DNA of 5,356 bases from Desulfurococcales archaeon (lineage in GTDB: Archaea > Thermoproteota > Thermoprotei_A > Sulfolobales > Ignicoccaceae), in contig WAOJ01000052.1 of NCBI GenBank assembly GCA_015521275.1, positions 1-5,356 of the forward strand, in the 5' to 3' direction. The notes below the pieces were generated by a model. That model made no database searches, was not told the DNA's origin, and was given only the letters and a program-made list of their open reading frames with translations. Of the stretch, positions 1 to 5,356 are shown in pieces. Numbering within the stretch: the stretch's first letter is position 1; every line of letters begins with the position of its first letter. Both the position numbers and the translations under genes were made by a program.

Positions 1-1212
1 GTGGAGTGTATTAAACTTACAGCAGAAGATCGAATCTATAGGATCGTTAACTGTCACGGGCCAGTAAGGCTTGATGACCTTTAAGGCGACGTGGTATAGG
101 CGGAACGCTTTCCAAAAGCACTGGGTTTGGATGAAGAGTATTGGCCTATAGGTCACCATCGGGTAGGCCGGATAAGGCAGAAGGTGCAACTTCCACATCC
201 ATAGGTTTCCATATATCGCTAAGTTGGCTATTGGCGTTACTGGAGACAAGAGTATGAACGCTATCAGAGCCAAGACGAGGTTGGACTTGAGCCACGAAGG
301 GCCAACCCTCTTTGCCATTAGTATTGTAGTTATTATTCCAATTATGGCCACTATTGCGCCGTACTGGAAGCCGAAGTCGAAGCGCACGTACACGGAGCCT
401 ATTATTAGCATATCATTCAGTATTTTGGGTAAAGCTATCAAGAACTCCTTGCTCCAGACGGATAGGGCCAAGAGCGGGTAAACAAATGCCAGAAACGCTA
501 GATAGACTATCTTGTGTAGCGACAACACGTCCTCGGGCGTTAGGTACTTTCTTAAGAAGATGTACCTCTGTTTGAGCAGTCCCACTCTCCCAACTATCTC
601 TTTATCCAAGTAGAGGTATAGGCCTAAGAATGCTAGGGCTAAGATTATTGATGTGACCTCCACTTTACTGGCATAGCCCTTGGCCCACCTCCACAAGAAG
701 AGGCCTAAGATGGGGAAGAACGCTGTCTCCTTGAAGCCCAAAGCCAGAAGCGCGAAGATGTATGTCTTGATGGGGTCATCCTTAACTATTCCATAGTAGT
801 ACATTAATGCTAAGAAGGGGAGCATAAAGGACTCCACGTGAACGCCGAAGGTGGCAGGTCCGTATATGGGGGGCGCTAATAGGAATATTGCGTAGGCGAG
901 TTTGGCCCAATCGCCCAACAACTTCTTGGCTATGGCGTAAACTACTGCTGCAGTGAAACCGAGAGATATTCCTTGGAGGAAGGAGAGGATGAAGACGGTG
1001 TAGGGACACAAGAGACAGAGAGGTGTGAAGATTAGCACGAGAGGGGAGAAGTGGACGGTTAGTATGCCTTTCGAGCCCAACGTCCTCAAGCTGCTAATTA
1101 TTGTGCACGTGTCGCTTCTGTAGTTCAGCGTTATTAGCTCCAGCAAGCTTACGCTTGTGAATATTATCGAAGCCAATATGAAAGCTACTATCGTGTCCTT
1201 CCCGATCTTCAT
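1..1212 (-). CDS. DUF2079-like polytopic membrane protein, C-terminus beyond the window edge
   Basis: The minus strand reads without a stop for 404 codons, from ATG 1212 to base 1, so the gene runs off the left edge. An in-frame TGA at 1275-1273 and no other start codon between it and the ATG fix the start. The protein is very hydrophobic, with about ten predicted membrane segments (roughly residues 7-27, 52-70, 72-95, 104-118, 126-141, 151-173, 185-202, 234-256, 283-301, 312-330). Motifs resemble the DUF2079 family of archaeal and bacterial membrane proteins: HFSP at 54-57, FGVHVES at 122-128 (the family usually has a D/F-H-P-E-A-like stretch here), and LGFKET at 158-163 (usually K-E-D). These match the early loop motifs of a GT-C-like, glycosyltransferase-type fold, but the family's function is not established. 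It follows the ligase gene on the same strand after 67 bases. The family call is from motif memory; that it codes for a membrane protein is nearly certain. Confidence 0.85.
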   Translation of the reverse strand, partial: MKIGKDTIVAFILASIIFTSVSLLELITLNYRSDTCTIISSLRTLGSKGILTVHFSPLVLIFTPLCLLCPYTVFILSFLQGISLGFTAAVVYAIAKKLLGDWAKLAYAIFLLAPPIYGPATFGVHVESFMLPFLALMYYYGIVKDDPIKTYIFALLALGFKETAFFPILGLFLWRWAKGYASKVEVTSIILALAFLGLYLYLDKEIVGRVGLLKQRYIFLRKYLTPEDVLSLHKIVYLAFLAFVYPLLALSVWSKEFLIALPKILNDMLIIGSVYVRFDFGFQYGAIVAIIGIITTILMAKRVGPSWLKSNLVLALIAFILLSPVTPIANLAIYGNLWMWKLHLLPYPAYPMVTYRPILFIQTQCFWKAFRLYHVALKVIKPYWPVTVNDPIDSIFCCKFNTLH

Positions 1213-1219
1213 TCGGCTA

Positions 1220-1233
1220 TCCCTATGAAGGGA
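1220..1233. repeat. Small perfect inverted repeat upstream of the DUF2079-like gene
   Basis: The sequence TCCCT-ATGA-AGGGA forms 5-bp arms with a 4-base loop, ending 8 bases upstream of the start codon at 1212. It could be a short hairpin in the leader or an operator half-site pair. The arms are short enough to occur by chance. Confidence 0.25.
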
Positions 1234-1274
1234 CTTCGAGAGAGGAGTAAATCTGAATAGCGCAAGGGTGAGTC

Positions 1275-1279
1275 AAAAA
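1275..1279 (-). terminator. T-tract just after the ligase stop codon
   Basis: On the minus strand the ligase stop TAA (1282-1280) is followed at once by five T residues. Archaeal RNA polymerase terminates at short T-runs without needing a hairpin, so this is a plausible terminator. It is short and would probably be partial, so read-through into the DUF2079-like gene is possible. Confidence 0.4.
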
Positions 1280-2731
1280 TTACTTCTTCCTCTGGTCGAG
1301 GAAGACTTGGAGCTTGTAGCCCTTCCACACGCTCTCTCCGGGCTTTATCCACTTGATCTCAATGTCCTCCGGCTGTAGCCCTAGCTCCCTTGCGATGATC
1401 TCCCTAGCCATCTTGTCGTACTCCGGCGGAGGCGGTATGGGCTTCCTGGTCTCTATCTGTATCTTGAGCTTGTCCATGTTGTCGTCGTATACTATTATGT
1501 TGTAGGCTCCGGTGGTGTCCGGTATCTGGCTTACCGCGTTCTCCACCACTATCGGGAACAGTAGCTTGCCCTTCACCTTGAACATCCACTCCACTCTTCC
1601 AGGTATCAGCTCGGCGAACCTACAGTGGGTTATTCCTAGCTCCGGAGTGGGCTCACAGATGAACTCGTTCTTGACGTAGTCTCCTAGGCTGTACCTTATC
1701 AAGGGCATGGTGTAGTGCGTTAACAAGGTAGCTATCAGCTCTCCCCTCTCGCCTTGTCCAGCCGGCTCTCCCTCTGGCCTGTCCGCGTAGCTTCCCGGAA
1801 CCACTATGTCGAAGATCTGCGTGTCTTCCCAGAAGACCAAGGTGCCCGGAGCGTCTGGGGGCTCTATGGCCATGTGGCCGTCCGTGGTTCCCCAAACGCT
1901 CAATACCTTCTCGACGTTCGGGTGGACCTCCATGAGCTTCTTCTTGGTGTTCTCCGCAGCGGCTCCTCCGTGCAGTAGCAAGACCTTGAACGGAGTCACC
2001 CAGCCCTCTAGCTTGGCTTGCTCACCTATCCAGCGGTGGAGCCACGGAGTGGTGGCGAACACGTCGACCTTCCAGAGCTTCATTATGAGCATGTGCCTGT
2101 CCTTCCAAGTGAAGAAGGTCTCCCCTCCTCCGGCTATTGCGGTGGCTCCACACCTCCACATGGCTGTTTCCACCAGCGGTGGACCCCAGCTGTAGAAGCC
2201 GCTCATGTTGAGGTAGTTAGCGTAAACCACTCCGGGCTTCACGCCGGCGAAGGTCCACAAGTACCTAGCTTGCTGCTCCTCGAAGTAGTCCAGCTCAACC
2301 CTTCCCCAGCCTTGGAAGGTGGGCATTCCAGTGCTTCCAGAGGTAGCTCCTACGAAGTGGATGTACTTCGCCAGCTCCGGTACCATGATGGTTCCGTAGG
2401 GCGGGTTCTTCTGGAGGTCGGCCCTCAAGTCCTTCTTGGTTAAGATAGGTATCTTGGTCACATCTTGCCAAGTCTTTATCATGTCAGGGTGGAAGCCCTT
2501 GCTCTTCCAGAACTTGTGGTAGAACTCGCTGTGCTCCCAAGCCCACCTAACTATAGCCTTTAGCCTCTGGGTCTTTATCTTCTCCAGCTCCTCCCTAGGC
2601 ATCCTCATTATCTTGGGGTTCCAGAGTATCTCGTCCCTCTTGGGGGGATAGTCGGTCCTTATGAAGCCCTCCTCTCTGAACTGCCTCCCGTACTCCAAAT
2701 AGGCTCCTAGGGGAGTGGCCCTGGCGAACAT
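1280..2731 (-). CDS. PaaK-like AMP-forming acyl/aryl-CoA ligase (ANL superfamily)
   Basis: This is a soluble ligase of the phenylacetate-CoA ligase / coenzyme F390 synthetase branch of the adenylate-forming (ANL) superfamily. Such enzymes activate a carboxylic acid with ATP to an acyl-AMP and pass it to CoA. Numbering from ATG 2731 (483 residues): the phosphate-binding loop TSGSTGMPT is at 130-138, the A5-like motif GTTDG at 281-285, the ribose-binding A7 region RYSLGD at 346-351, the A8 hinge region starting at GRVEW (378-382), and a C-terminal A10-like region with Lys470 and Lys474. The middle part (a GFYSWG stretch, then GGGETFF) matches the PaaK core. Length is slightly above the usual 430-450. 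The frame also extends to ATG 2797, five bases after the Csx1 stop, but a TATA box lies inside that extension, so ATG 2731 with GGAGAG four bases upstream is preferred. Nearly all Lys, Glu and Phe codons are AAG, GAG and TTC, suggesting high expression. The substrate cannot be told from sequence. Confidence 0.93.
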   Translation of the reverse strand: MFARATPLGAYLEYGRQFREEGFIRTDYPPKRDEILWNPKIMRMPREELEKIKTQRLKAIVRWAWEHSEFYHKFWKSKGFHPDMIKTWQDVTKIPILTKKDLRADLQKNPPYGTIMVPELAKYIHFVGATSGSTGMPTFQGWGRVELDYFEEQQARYLWTFAGVKPGVVYANYLNMSGFYSWGPPLVETAMWRCGATAIAGGGETFFTWKDRHMLIMKLWKVDVFATTPWLHRWIGEQAKLEGWVTPFKVLLLHGGAAAENTKKKLMEVHPNVEKVLSVWGTTDGHMAIEPPDAPGTLVFWEDTQIFDIVVPGSYADRPEGEPAGQGERGELIATLLTHYTMPLIRYSLGDYVKNEFICEPTPELGITHCRFAELIPGRVEWMFKVKGKLLFPIVVENAVSQIPDTTGAYNIIVYDDNMDKLKIQIETRKPIPPPPEYDKMAREIIARELGLQPEDIEIKWIKPGESVWKGYKLQVFLDQRKK

Positions 2732-2735
2732 TGCT

Positions 2736-2741
2736 CTCTCC
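2736..2741 (-). promoter_or_regulatory. Shine-Dalgarno-like site for ligase start 2731
   Basis: GGAGAG lies four bases upstream of ATG 2731 on the minus strand. It supports the downstream start. The predicted transcription start falls at about the same place, so a leaderless or very short-leader transcript is an alternative. Confidence 0.45.
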
Positions 2742-2763
2742 AGGGTTTGAGTGGAGAAGGAGC

Positions 2764-2776
2764 TATATACCTTTAA
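2764..2776 (-). promoter_or_regulatory. Archaeal promoter (BRE plus TATA box) for the ligase gene
   Basis: The minus strand reads TTAAAGG followed by TATATA, a good match to a purine-rich BRE next to a TATA box. Its centre is about 26 bases from 2741, which would be the transcription start, ten bases before ATG 2731. The element lies downstream of ATG 2797, so the promoter argues against that upstream start. It also means the ligase can be transcribed independently of the Csx1 gene. Confidence 0.6.
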
Positions 2777-2802
2777 TGCGTGTATAGACACAAGCACAGC
2801 GA

Positions 2803-4302
2803 TTATTTTGACCTAAGCTTCCGCCTAAGCCCCCTCTCGAGCTTGTTCATGACCGGAACGTAGTATCCTATCAGCTTCAAGTCGTTCGACCTCCTCAAGA
2901 GGGTCACGTTCTGTTCAGCCCCTCCATGAGCTAAGAAGTTCCTAACCGCCTCGTCTTCGTGGTTCTCCAAGCTCGCGATTGAGACTGCCCACCAGAGCGA
3001 GGACTCCTTCAAGTCCCTTCCTTCGGCATACGCCTTAGCTATTCCATATGGAATTACCTTATCCTTAATAATTATCTCGCTTAACTCCTCTAGGTACTTC
3101 ACTATGACGTCGTCGGTTACCCCCTTCAACCTTTCCTCCAGCTTCCCCTCGACCCTTACCCTCCTTGGATCGGAGACTATTTCCGATATGCTGTTTAGCG
3201 CTTCGGCGATCATCGCTTCGAAATCTTTGGAGAAGACTTTGGTTATCTTACTCTTTTCCTCTACCCATATGGCCCATTCGGCAGGGCTCAAGTGTTTTTC
3301 GAGCTCTTTCAGCCTCTCAAAGTTTACCAAGAATACCTTATCCAATACGAAGTGTTCGGTATTCGAGAACCTCTTAGCGAAGTTGTAAAGTGATTTATAG
3401 CTCGCCAAGGCCCAGACAGCATTAGGATTAATAGTTACCTTATTTATTACCTTATAGTCCTTTACTTCGTAGCCCCTATCTACAAGTTCCAAGAGTTCGT
3501 CCCATAAGCTGAGCACCAATTCCTTGAGCTCGGAATTTCTGTAGAGTCTTATGAGCAAATAAGACCAGTATAGGGGACTGCCAGCCTTGAGGCCCTCTAA
3601 GTATACCAACAACTCCTTCTTCAACTTCAACCACTTAGTTTGCATTTCCTTTAATCCCTCTCCCTTTACTAAGTAGCCTACCTCATTAACCAAGTTAGGC
3701 ATCTCGGACAACTTGGTGGAGAGCTTGAGCCTTTCGAGTATTCTAAAGGTAAGAGTTACGTTCCCTTCGTTTGGAATCTTGAAGGGGTCGCTGGCCCCCA
3801 CCTCAAGCTCCGTTTCGCTGCCCAAGGCCCTTATCTTCATCAACCTTTCCAAAATCCCCCTGAGGGTAACGGGGTAGAAGTTGACGCCGTGAGTTATGTC
3901 CAAGAGCGCTCTATCCTCTAACCTCTCGTATAGGTTCAATATCAAGGAAGATATTATGGTCTCTGTGGGCGCCTCGAACTCCTTCAACCTTTTATTGGTT
4001 AGGAACTTCCCCCTGCCCGGTATTATTACCTTTTCAGCCTCTTCAAACACCTTTAAGGTTTTTGGATCATCCTTCAAACCTTCCATAACCCTCTTCAGTA
4101 CCAAGCGCTTCAAGTCAACGCTTTCGTCGGAATCGGCATCGGCTAGGGTTACTGGAAGCATCACCACCTTTTTCTCATTTCTGAAGGCCTCGTCTAGCAA
4201 GGCTAAGGTGGACTTACTTTCCACGCTCACGTCTTTCCCTTCATAGGTATACTTAACCTTCCTCCAGCCCTTGGGGAAGCCCCACGTGCTTATTATGACC
4301 AA
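2803..4302 (-). CDS. csx1: Csx1/MJ1666-family CRISPR-associated CARF-HEPN ribonuclease
   Basis: In type III CRISPR systems, Csx1 proteins bind cyclic oligoadenylate made by the Cas10 complex through their CARF domain and then cut RNA non-specifically through HEPN domains. Here the N-terminal CARF part (about 1-175) opens with a beta-strand and ISTWGFP (4-10), and carries the family signature D-x-T-H-G as DITHG at 135-139 followed by NFYP. A long helical middle region (about 185-440) leads to the C-terminal HEPN motif R-X4-H at Arg454-His459 (RNFLAH), followed by GG. All signature residues are present, so it looks active. At 499 residues it is at the long end for the family. The start is TTG 4302: an in-frame TAA lies upstream with no other start between, and the first beta-strand begins right after it. 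Mixed AAA/AAG and GAA/GAG use differs from the strongly biased ligase downstream. No cas10, cmr/csm gene or array is in the window, so the partner complex must lie elsewhere. Confidence 0.93.
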   Translation of the reverse strand: MVIISTWGFPKGWRKVKYTYEGKDVSVESKSTLALLDEAFRNEKKVVMLPVTLADADSDESVDLKRLVLKRVMEGLKDDPKTLKVFEEAEKVIIPGRGKFLTNKRLKEFEAPTETIISSLILNLYERLEDRALLDITHGVNFYPVTLRGILERLMKIRALGSETELEVGASDPFKIPNEGNVTLTFRILERLKLSTKLSEMPNLVNEVGYLVKGEGLKEMQTKWLKLKKELLVYLEGLKAGSPLYWSYLLIRLYRNSELKELVLSLWDELLELVDRGYEVKDYKVINKVTINPNAVWALASYKSLYNFAKRFSNTEHFVLDKVFLVNFERLKELEKHLSPAEWAIWVEEKSKITKVFSKDFEAMIAEALNSISEIVSDPRRVRVEGKLEERLKGVTDDVIVKYLEELSEIIIKDKVIPYGIAKAYAEGRDLKESSLWWAVSIASLENHEDEAVRNFLAHGGAEQNVTLLRRSNDLKLIGYYVPVMNKLERGLRRKLRSK

Positions 4303-4320
4303 GCCTGGAGACCTCTGATG

Positions 4321-4340
4321 AATTTTAGAACCTTAAAGGG
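4321..4340 (-). promoter_or_regulatory. Probable TATA-region promoter for csx1
   Basis: In the 53-base gap before csx1 the minus strand has CCCTTTAAGG (4340-4331) followed by TTCTAAAATT (4330-4321). Their centres are 33 and 24 bases from the TTG start, the spacing expected for a short-leader or leaderless archaeal transcript. No clear Shine-Dalgarno site precedes the TTG. Which of the two AT-rich blocks acts as the TATA box cannot be decided by eye. Confidence 0.4.
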
Positions 4341-4355
4341 ATAAGTGCGTTGGTC

Positions 4356-4718
4356 CTAAGGAGGGCTCCTCAAACAGTCCTTCATCTGCTCCTCAATGCT
4401 GCTCCCACCAAACGTGAAACTGTAGTTTTTAGTCAAGCATACCAAGAAAGAGAGGACGATCAAATAGGGTAAGGTGGGCAAGTCCAACCTTATCACCTTC
4501 TCTCCTAACGAGGCAAGCTTGGTCACGAATTTGTCTAACAGAGCCTCCATCCTCTCTCTTTTCTTGAGGAGGTAAGCAGTAAGGGCGCCTAAGGTATAGG
4601 CTAAAGAGCACAGCGGGTCCTGGCTTTTCTCTATGAAGAATATCGATAACATTGGGAAGACCAGGACAGCCGCTCCGGGACCCCAAGAGAGGATCTTAGC
4701 CGACTTGTACCAGCTCAC
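4356..4718 (-). CDS. Small membrane protein of unknown function upstream of csx1
   Basis: I do not recognise this protein. From GTG 4718 it has 120 residues, with three hydrophobic segments: about 13-30 (GPGAAVLVFPMLSIFF region), 34-51, and 80-96. A charged helix rich in Lys, Arg and Glu (about 52-77) lies between the second and third, and a polar tail ends in a TAG stop. Codon use in this frame resembles its neighbours. The frame is open up to ATG 4874, but the extra first 40 codons are antisense to the plus-strand ORF with a good ribosome site and have a Ser/Leu/Pro/Thr-rich shadow-like composition. A start near GTG 4718 or TTG 4733 is therefore preferred; ATG 4652 is possible but would remove most of the first membrane segment. 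It lies 53 bases upstream of csx1 on the same strand, which raises the inference of a membrane-associated partner of Csx1; nothing in the sequence proves that. Confidence 0.6.
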   Translation of the reverse strand: MSWYKSAKILSWGPGAAVLVFPMLSIFFIEKSQDPLCSLAYTLGALTAYLLKKRERMEALLDKFVTKLASLGEKVIRLDLPTLPYLIVLSFLVCLTKNYSFTFGGSSIEEQMKDCLRSPP

Positions 4719-4725
4719 GTCTATG

Positions 4726-4730
4726 TATAT
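4726..4730 (+). promoter_or_regulatory. TATA-like element for the plus-strand gene at 4772
   Basis: TATAT within an AT-rich stretch is centred about 26 bases before 4754, which would give a leader of about 18 bases carrying the GGAGG site and ending at ATG 4772. The same AT-rich stretch lies just upstream of the minus-strand membrane protein, so the two genes appear to share a compact divergent control region. Confidence 0.4.
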
Positions 4731-4762
4731 CAAAAGGCTATGTATGATTGGAAGAGTTGTAC

Positions 4763-4767
4763 GGAGG
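4763..4767 (+). promoter_or_regulatory. Shine-Dalgarno site GGAGG for ATG 4772
   Basis: A five-base GGAGG lies four bases upstream of ATG 4772. This is the best ribosome binding site in the window and is the main reason to believe that translation starts at 4772 on the plus strand, rather than that the minus-strand frame extends across this stretch. Confidence 0.55.
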
Positions 4768-4771
4768 CGAG

Positions 4772-4864
4772 ATGGAGCTGTTAGAAACGTTAACGAAGAA
4801 ACTTGAAGGCTACAAGGACCTGAAGGAGGAGTTAGCCATAAGGCCCTTCGGAGAAGAAGCATGA
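4772..4864 (+). CDS. 30-codon ORF with strong ribosome site; small protein or 5' piece of an interrupted gene
   Basis: The ORF starts at ATG 4772 behind GGAGG and ends at TGA 4862-4864. The 30 residues are Leu-, Lys- and Glu-rich and look like an amphipathic helix (MELLETLTKKLEGYKDL at the start), as real archaeal coding sequence does. After the TGA the same frame continues without a stop to 5071 and remains helix-like for about 15 codons (LKDERLESLR). So it may be the N-terminus of a longer gene that has gained a stop, or a true small protein. The TGA overlaps ATG 4861 (ATGA), but that start leads to only seven codons. No family is recognised. Confidence 0.4.
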   Translation: MELLETLTKKLEGYKDLKEELAIRPFGEEA

Positions 4865-4980
4865 GTTCGTTCACTGAAGGATGAGAGATTGGAGAGCCTA
4901 AGGATGCAGCATGTTCCCAAGTTCACAAGTTTTCCAAAGCTTTTACACAGTTGCGAAGACGTGCGAGTGGTAGCAGGGAC

Positions 4981-5356
4981 ATGCTACCGCCGGATCCCAT
5001 TGACGTTACTGCAAAAGACGGAAAAATTATTGTCAACTCTAAGGTTAGGTGGACAAGTAAGCTCACGATAGGCGATACTACGTTTAAGGTGAAGCTGGAC
5101 AGAGGAGTCAACGAGATCGAAATAGACACCGGCGACGATGTTGAAACCAGAACATTTGCGAAGCTATGCGTTGAAGATTATTGCAAAGAATTCCCAATAA
5201 CCATTAAGAGCGACTATGCCTTGATCAATGAGGAAAACGGATACGTTTACTTAAGGACGAAACTGGGAGTGCTAAAGCTTTTACTTCCGCCCAAAGAACT
5301 CCGAGAGCTCTGGAGCTACAAGGCTGGAGGCACCATTGAAGGCCTCGCCTTCAGCA
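4981..5356 (+). CDS. N-terminal part of a probable beta-domain plus WD40-like propeller protein, partial
   Basis: This frame has no stop from 4885 to the right edge and encodes 125 complete codons from ATG 4981. Residues 7-105 alternate short strands (such as KIIVNSKVRW and TFKVKLDRGVNEIEI), suggesting an immunoglobulin-like or similar beta-sandwich. Cys63 and Cys68 could form a pair. The last residues, LWSYKAGGTIEGLAFS (110-125), closely resemble the start of a WD40/PQQ-type propeller blade as found in archaeal repeat proteins, usually continuing with P-D-G; the window ends there. No signal peptide is visible. The start is uncertain: TTG 4951 is in frame, and the frame remains open back to 4885, where helix-like sequence precedes the ATG. 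No good ribosome site precedes 4981. It may be joined to the 4772 ORF in an intact relative. Confidence 0.65.
   Translation, partial: MLPPDPIDVTAKDGKIIVNSKVRWTSKLTIGDTTFKVKLDRGVNEIEIDTGDDVETRTFAKLCVEDYCKEFPITIKSDYALINEENGYVYLRTKLGVLKLLLPPKELRELWSYKAGGTIEGLAFS

Noticed and set aside
224..1009. Short open frames within the first kilobase on both strands
   Set aside because: They are shadows of the 404-codon membrane protein frame on the minus strand, which reads through the whole stretch with consistent hydrophobic segments.
1754..2443. Overlapping plus-strand open frames of about 74-141 codons inside the ligase gene
   Set aside because: They are antisense to a gene with clear ANL motifs and biased third positions, which leaves few stops on the opposite strand. 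Their products are low-complexity, with no ribosome sites or family resemblance.
1280..2731. Calling the ligase a coenzyme F390 synthetase or phenylacetate-CoA ligase outright
   Set aside because: Both names attach to this branch of the family, but the motifs do not fix the substrate, and no F420 or phenylacetate pathway gene is nearby.
3104..4246. Plus-strand open frames inside csx1
   Set aside because: Ser/Leu/Phe-rich antisense shadows of a gene whose own motifs are intact.
4862..4864. TGA read as selenocysteine, or a programmed -1 frameshift downstream
   Set aside because: No SECIS-like hairpin is evident, selenocysteine is not expected in this lineage, and no canonical X-XXY-YYZ slippery heptamer is seen in frame between 4885 and 5071. 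A plain interruption or separate genes is simpler.
4719..4874. N-terminal extension of the small membrane protein to ATG 4874
   Set aside because: The extra residues are Ser/Leu/Pro/Thr-rich and antisense to a plus-strand ORF with TATA and GGAGG signals. The hydrophobic core starts only after about residue 41 of the long form.
1..5356. CRISPR array, tRNA, rRNA or insertion sequence
   Set aside because: No regularly spaced repeats, tRNA-like GGTTCGAATCC arms, rRNA motifs or transposase-like products were seen while reading both strands.

Overview
The window most likely comes from a hyperthermophilic crenarchaeon, perhaps of the Desulfurococcales/Ignicoccus kind. The signs are AGG and ATA as the main Arg and Ile codons, K/E-rich proteins, archaeal TATA-type promoters 25-35 bases upstream of starts, T-tract termination, and the gene families present (an MJ1666-type Csx1, a DUF2079-like membrane protein, a PaaK-like ligase). 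The assignment to a lineage is inference; no rRNA or other marker is present.

Layout: four genes lie in a row on the minus strand, read from right to left. (1) A small integral membrane protein of unknown function, about 4718 to 4356. (2) A 499-residue Csx1/MJ1666-family protein, 4302 to 2803, with an N-terminal CARF domain carrying the DxTHG signature and a C-terminal HEPN ribonuclease motif R-X4-H. It is an ancillary effector of type III CRISPR immunity. (3) A PaaK-like AMP-forming acyl-/aryl-CoA ligase, 2731 (or 2797) to 1280, with its own strong TATA box and very biased codon use. (4) A DUF2079-like polytopic membrane protein starting at 1212, still open at base 1, so its C-terminus is outside the window.

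At the right end a plus-strand locus diverges from this row. A TATA-like element (4726-4730) and a clear Shine-Dalgarno GGAGG (4763-4767) precede ATG 4772. That ORF stops after 30 codons. Coding-like sequence then continues in the same frame and, further on, in another frame that stays open to the right edge (4981-5356). That last piece looks like an N-terminal beta domain leading into a WD40-type beta-propeller. The plus-strand locus may be one interrupted gene or two closely spaced genes.

Functionally the window joins a CRISPR-linked signalling effector and an undescribed membrane protein beside it to two genes that need not be related to it (ligase, DUF2079-like). No cas operon, CRISPR array, tRNA, rRNA or insertion sequence was seen. 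The most interesting points are the Csx1-membrane protein pair, the broken-looking plus-strand gene beside it, and the ligase start, which an internal promoter moves downstream.
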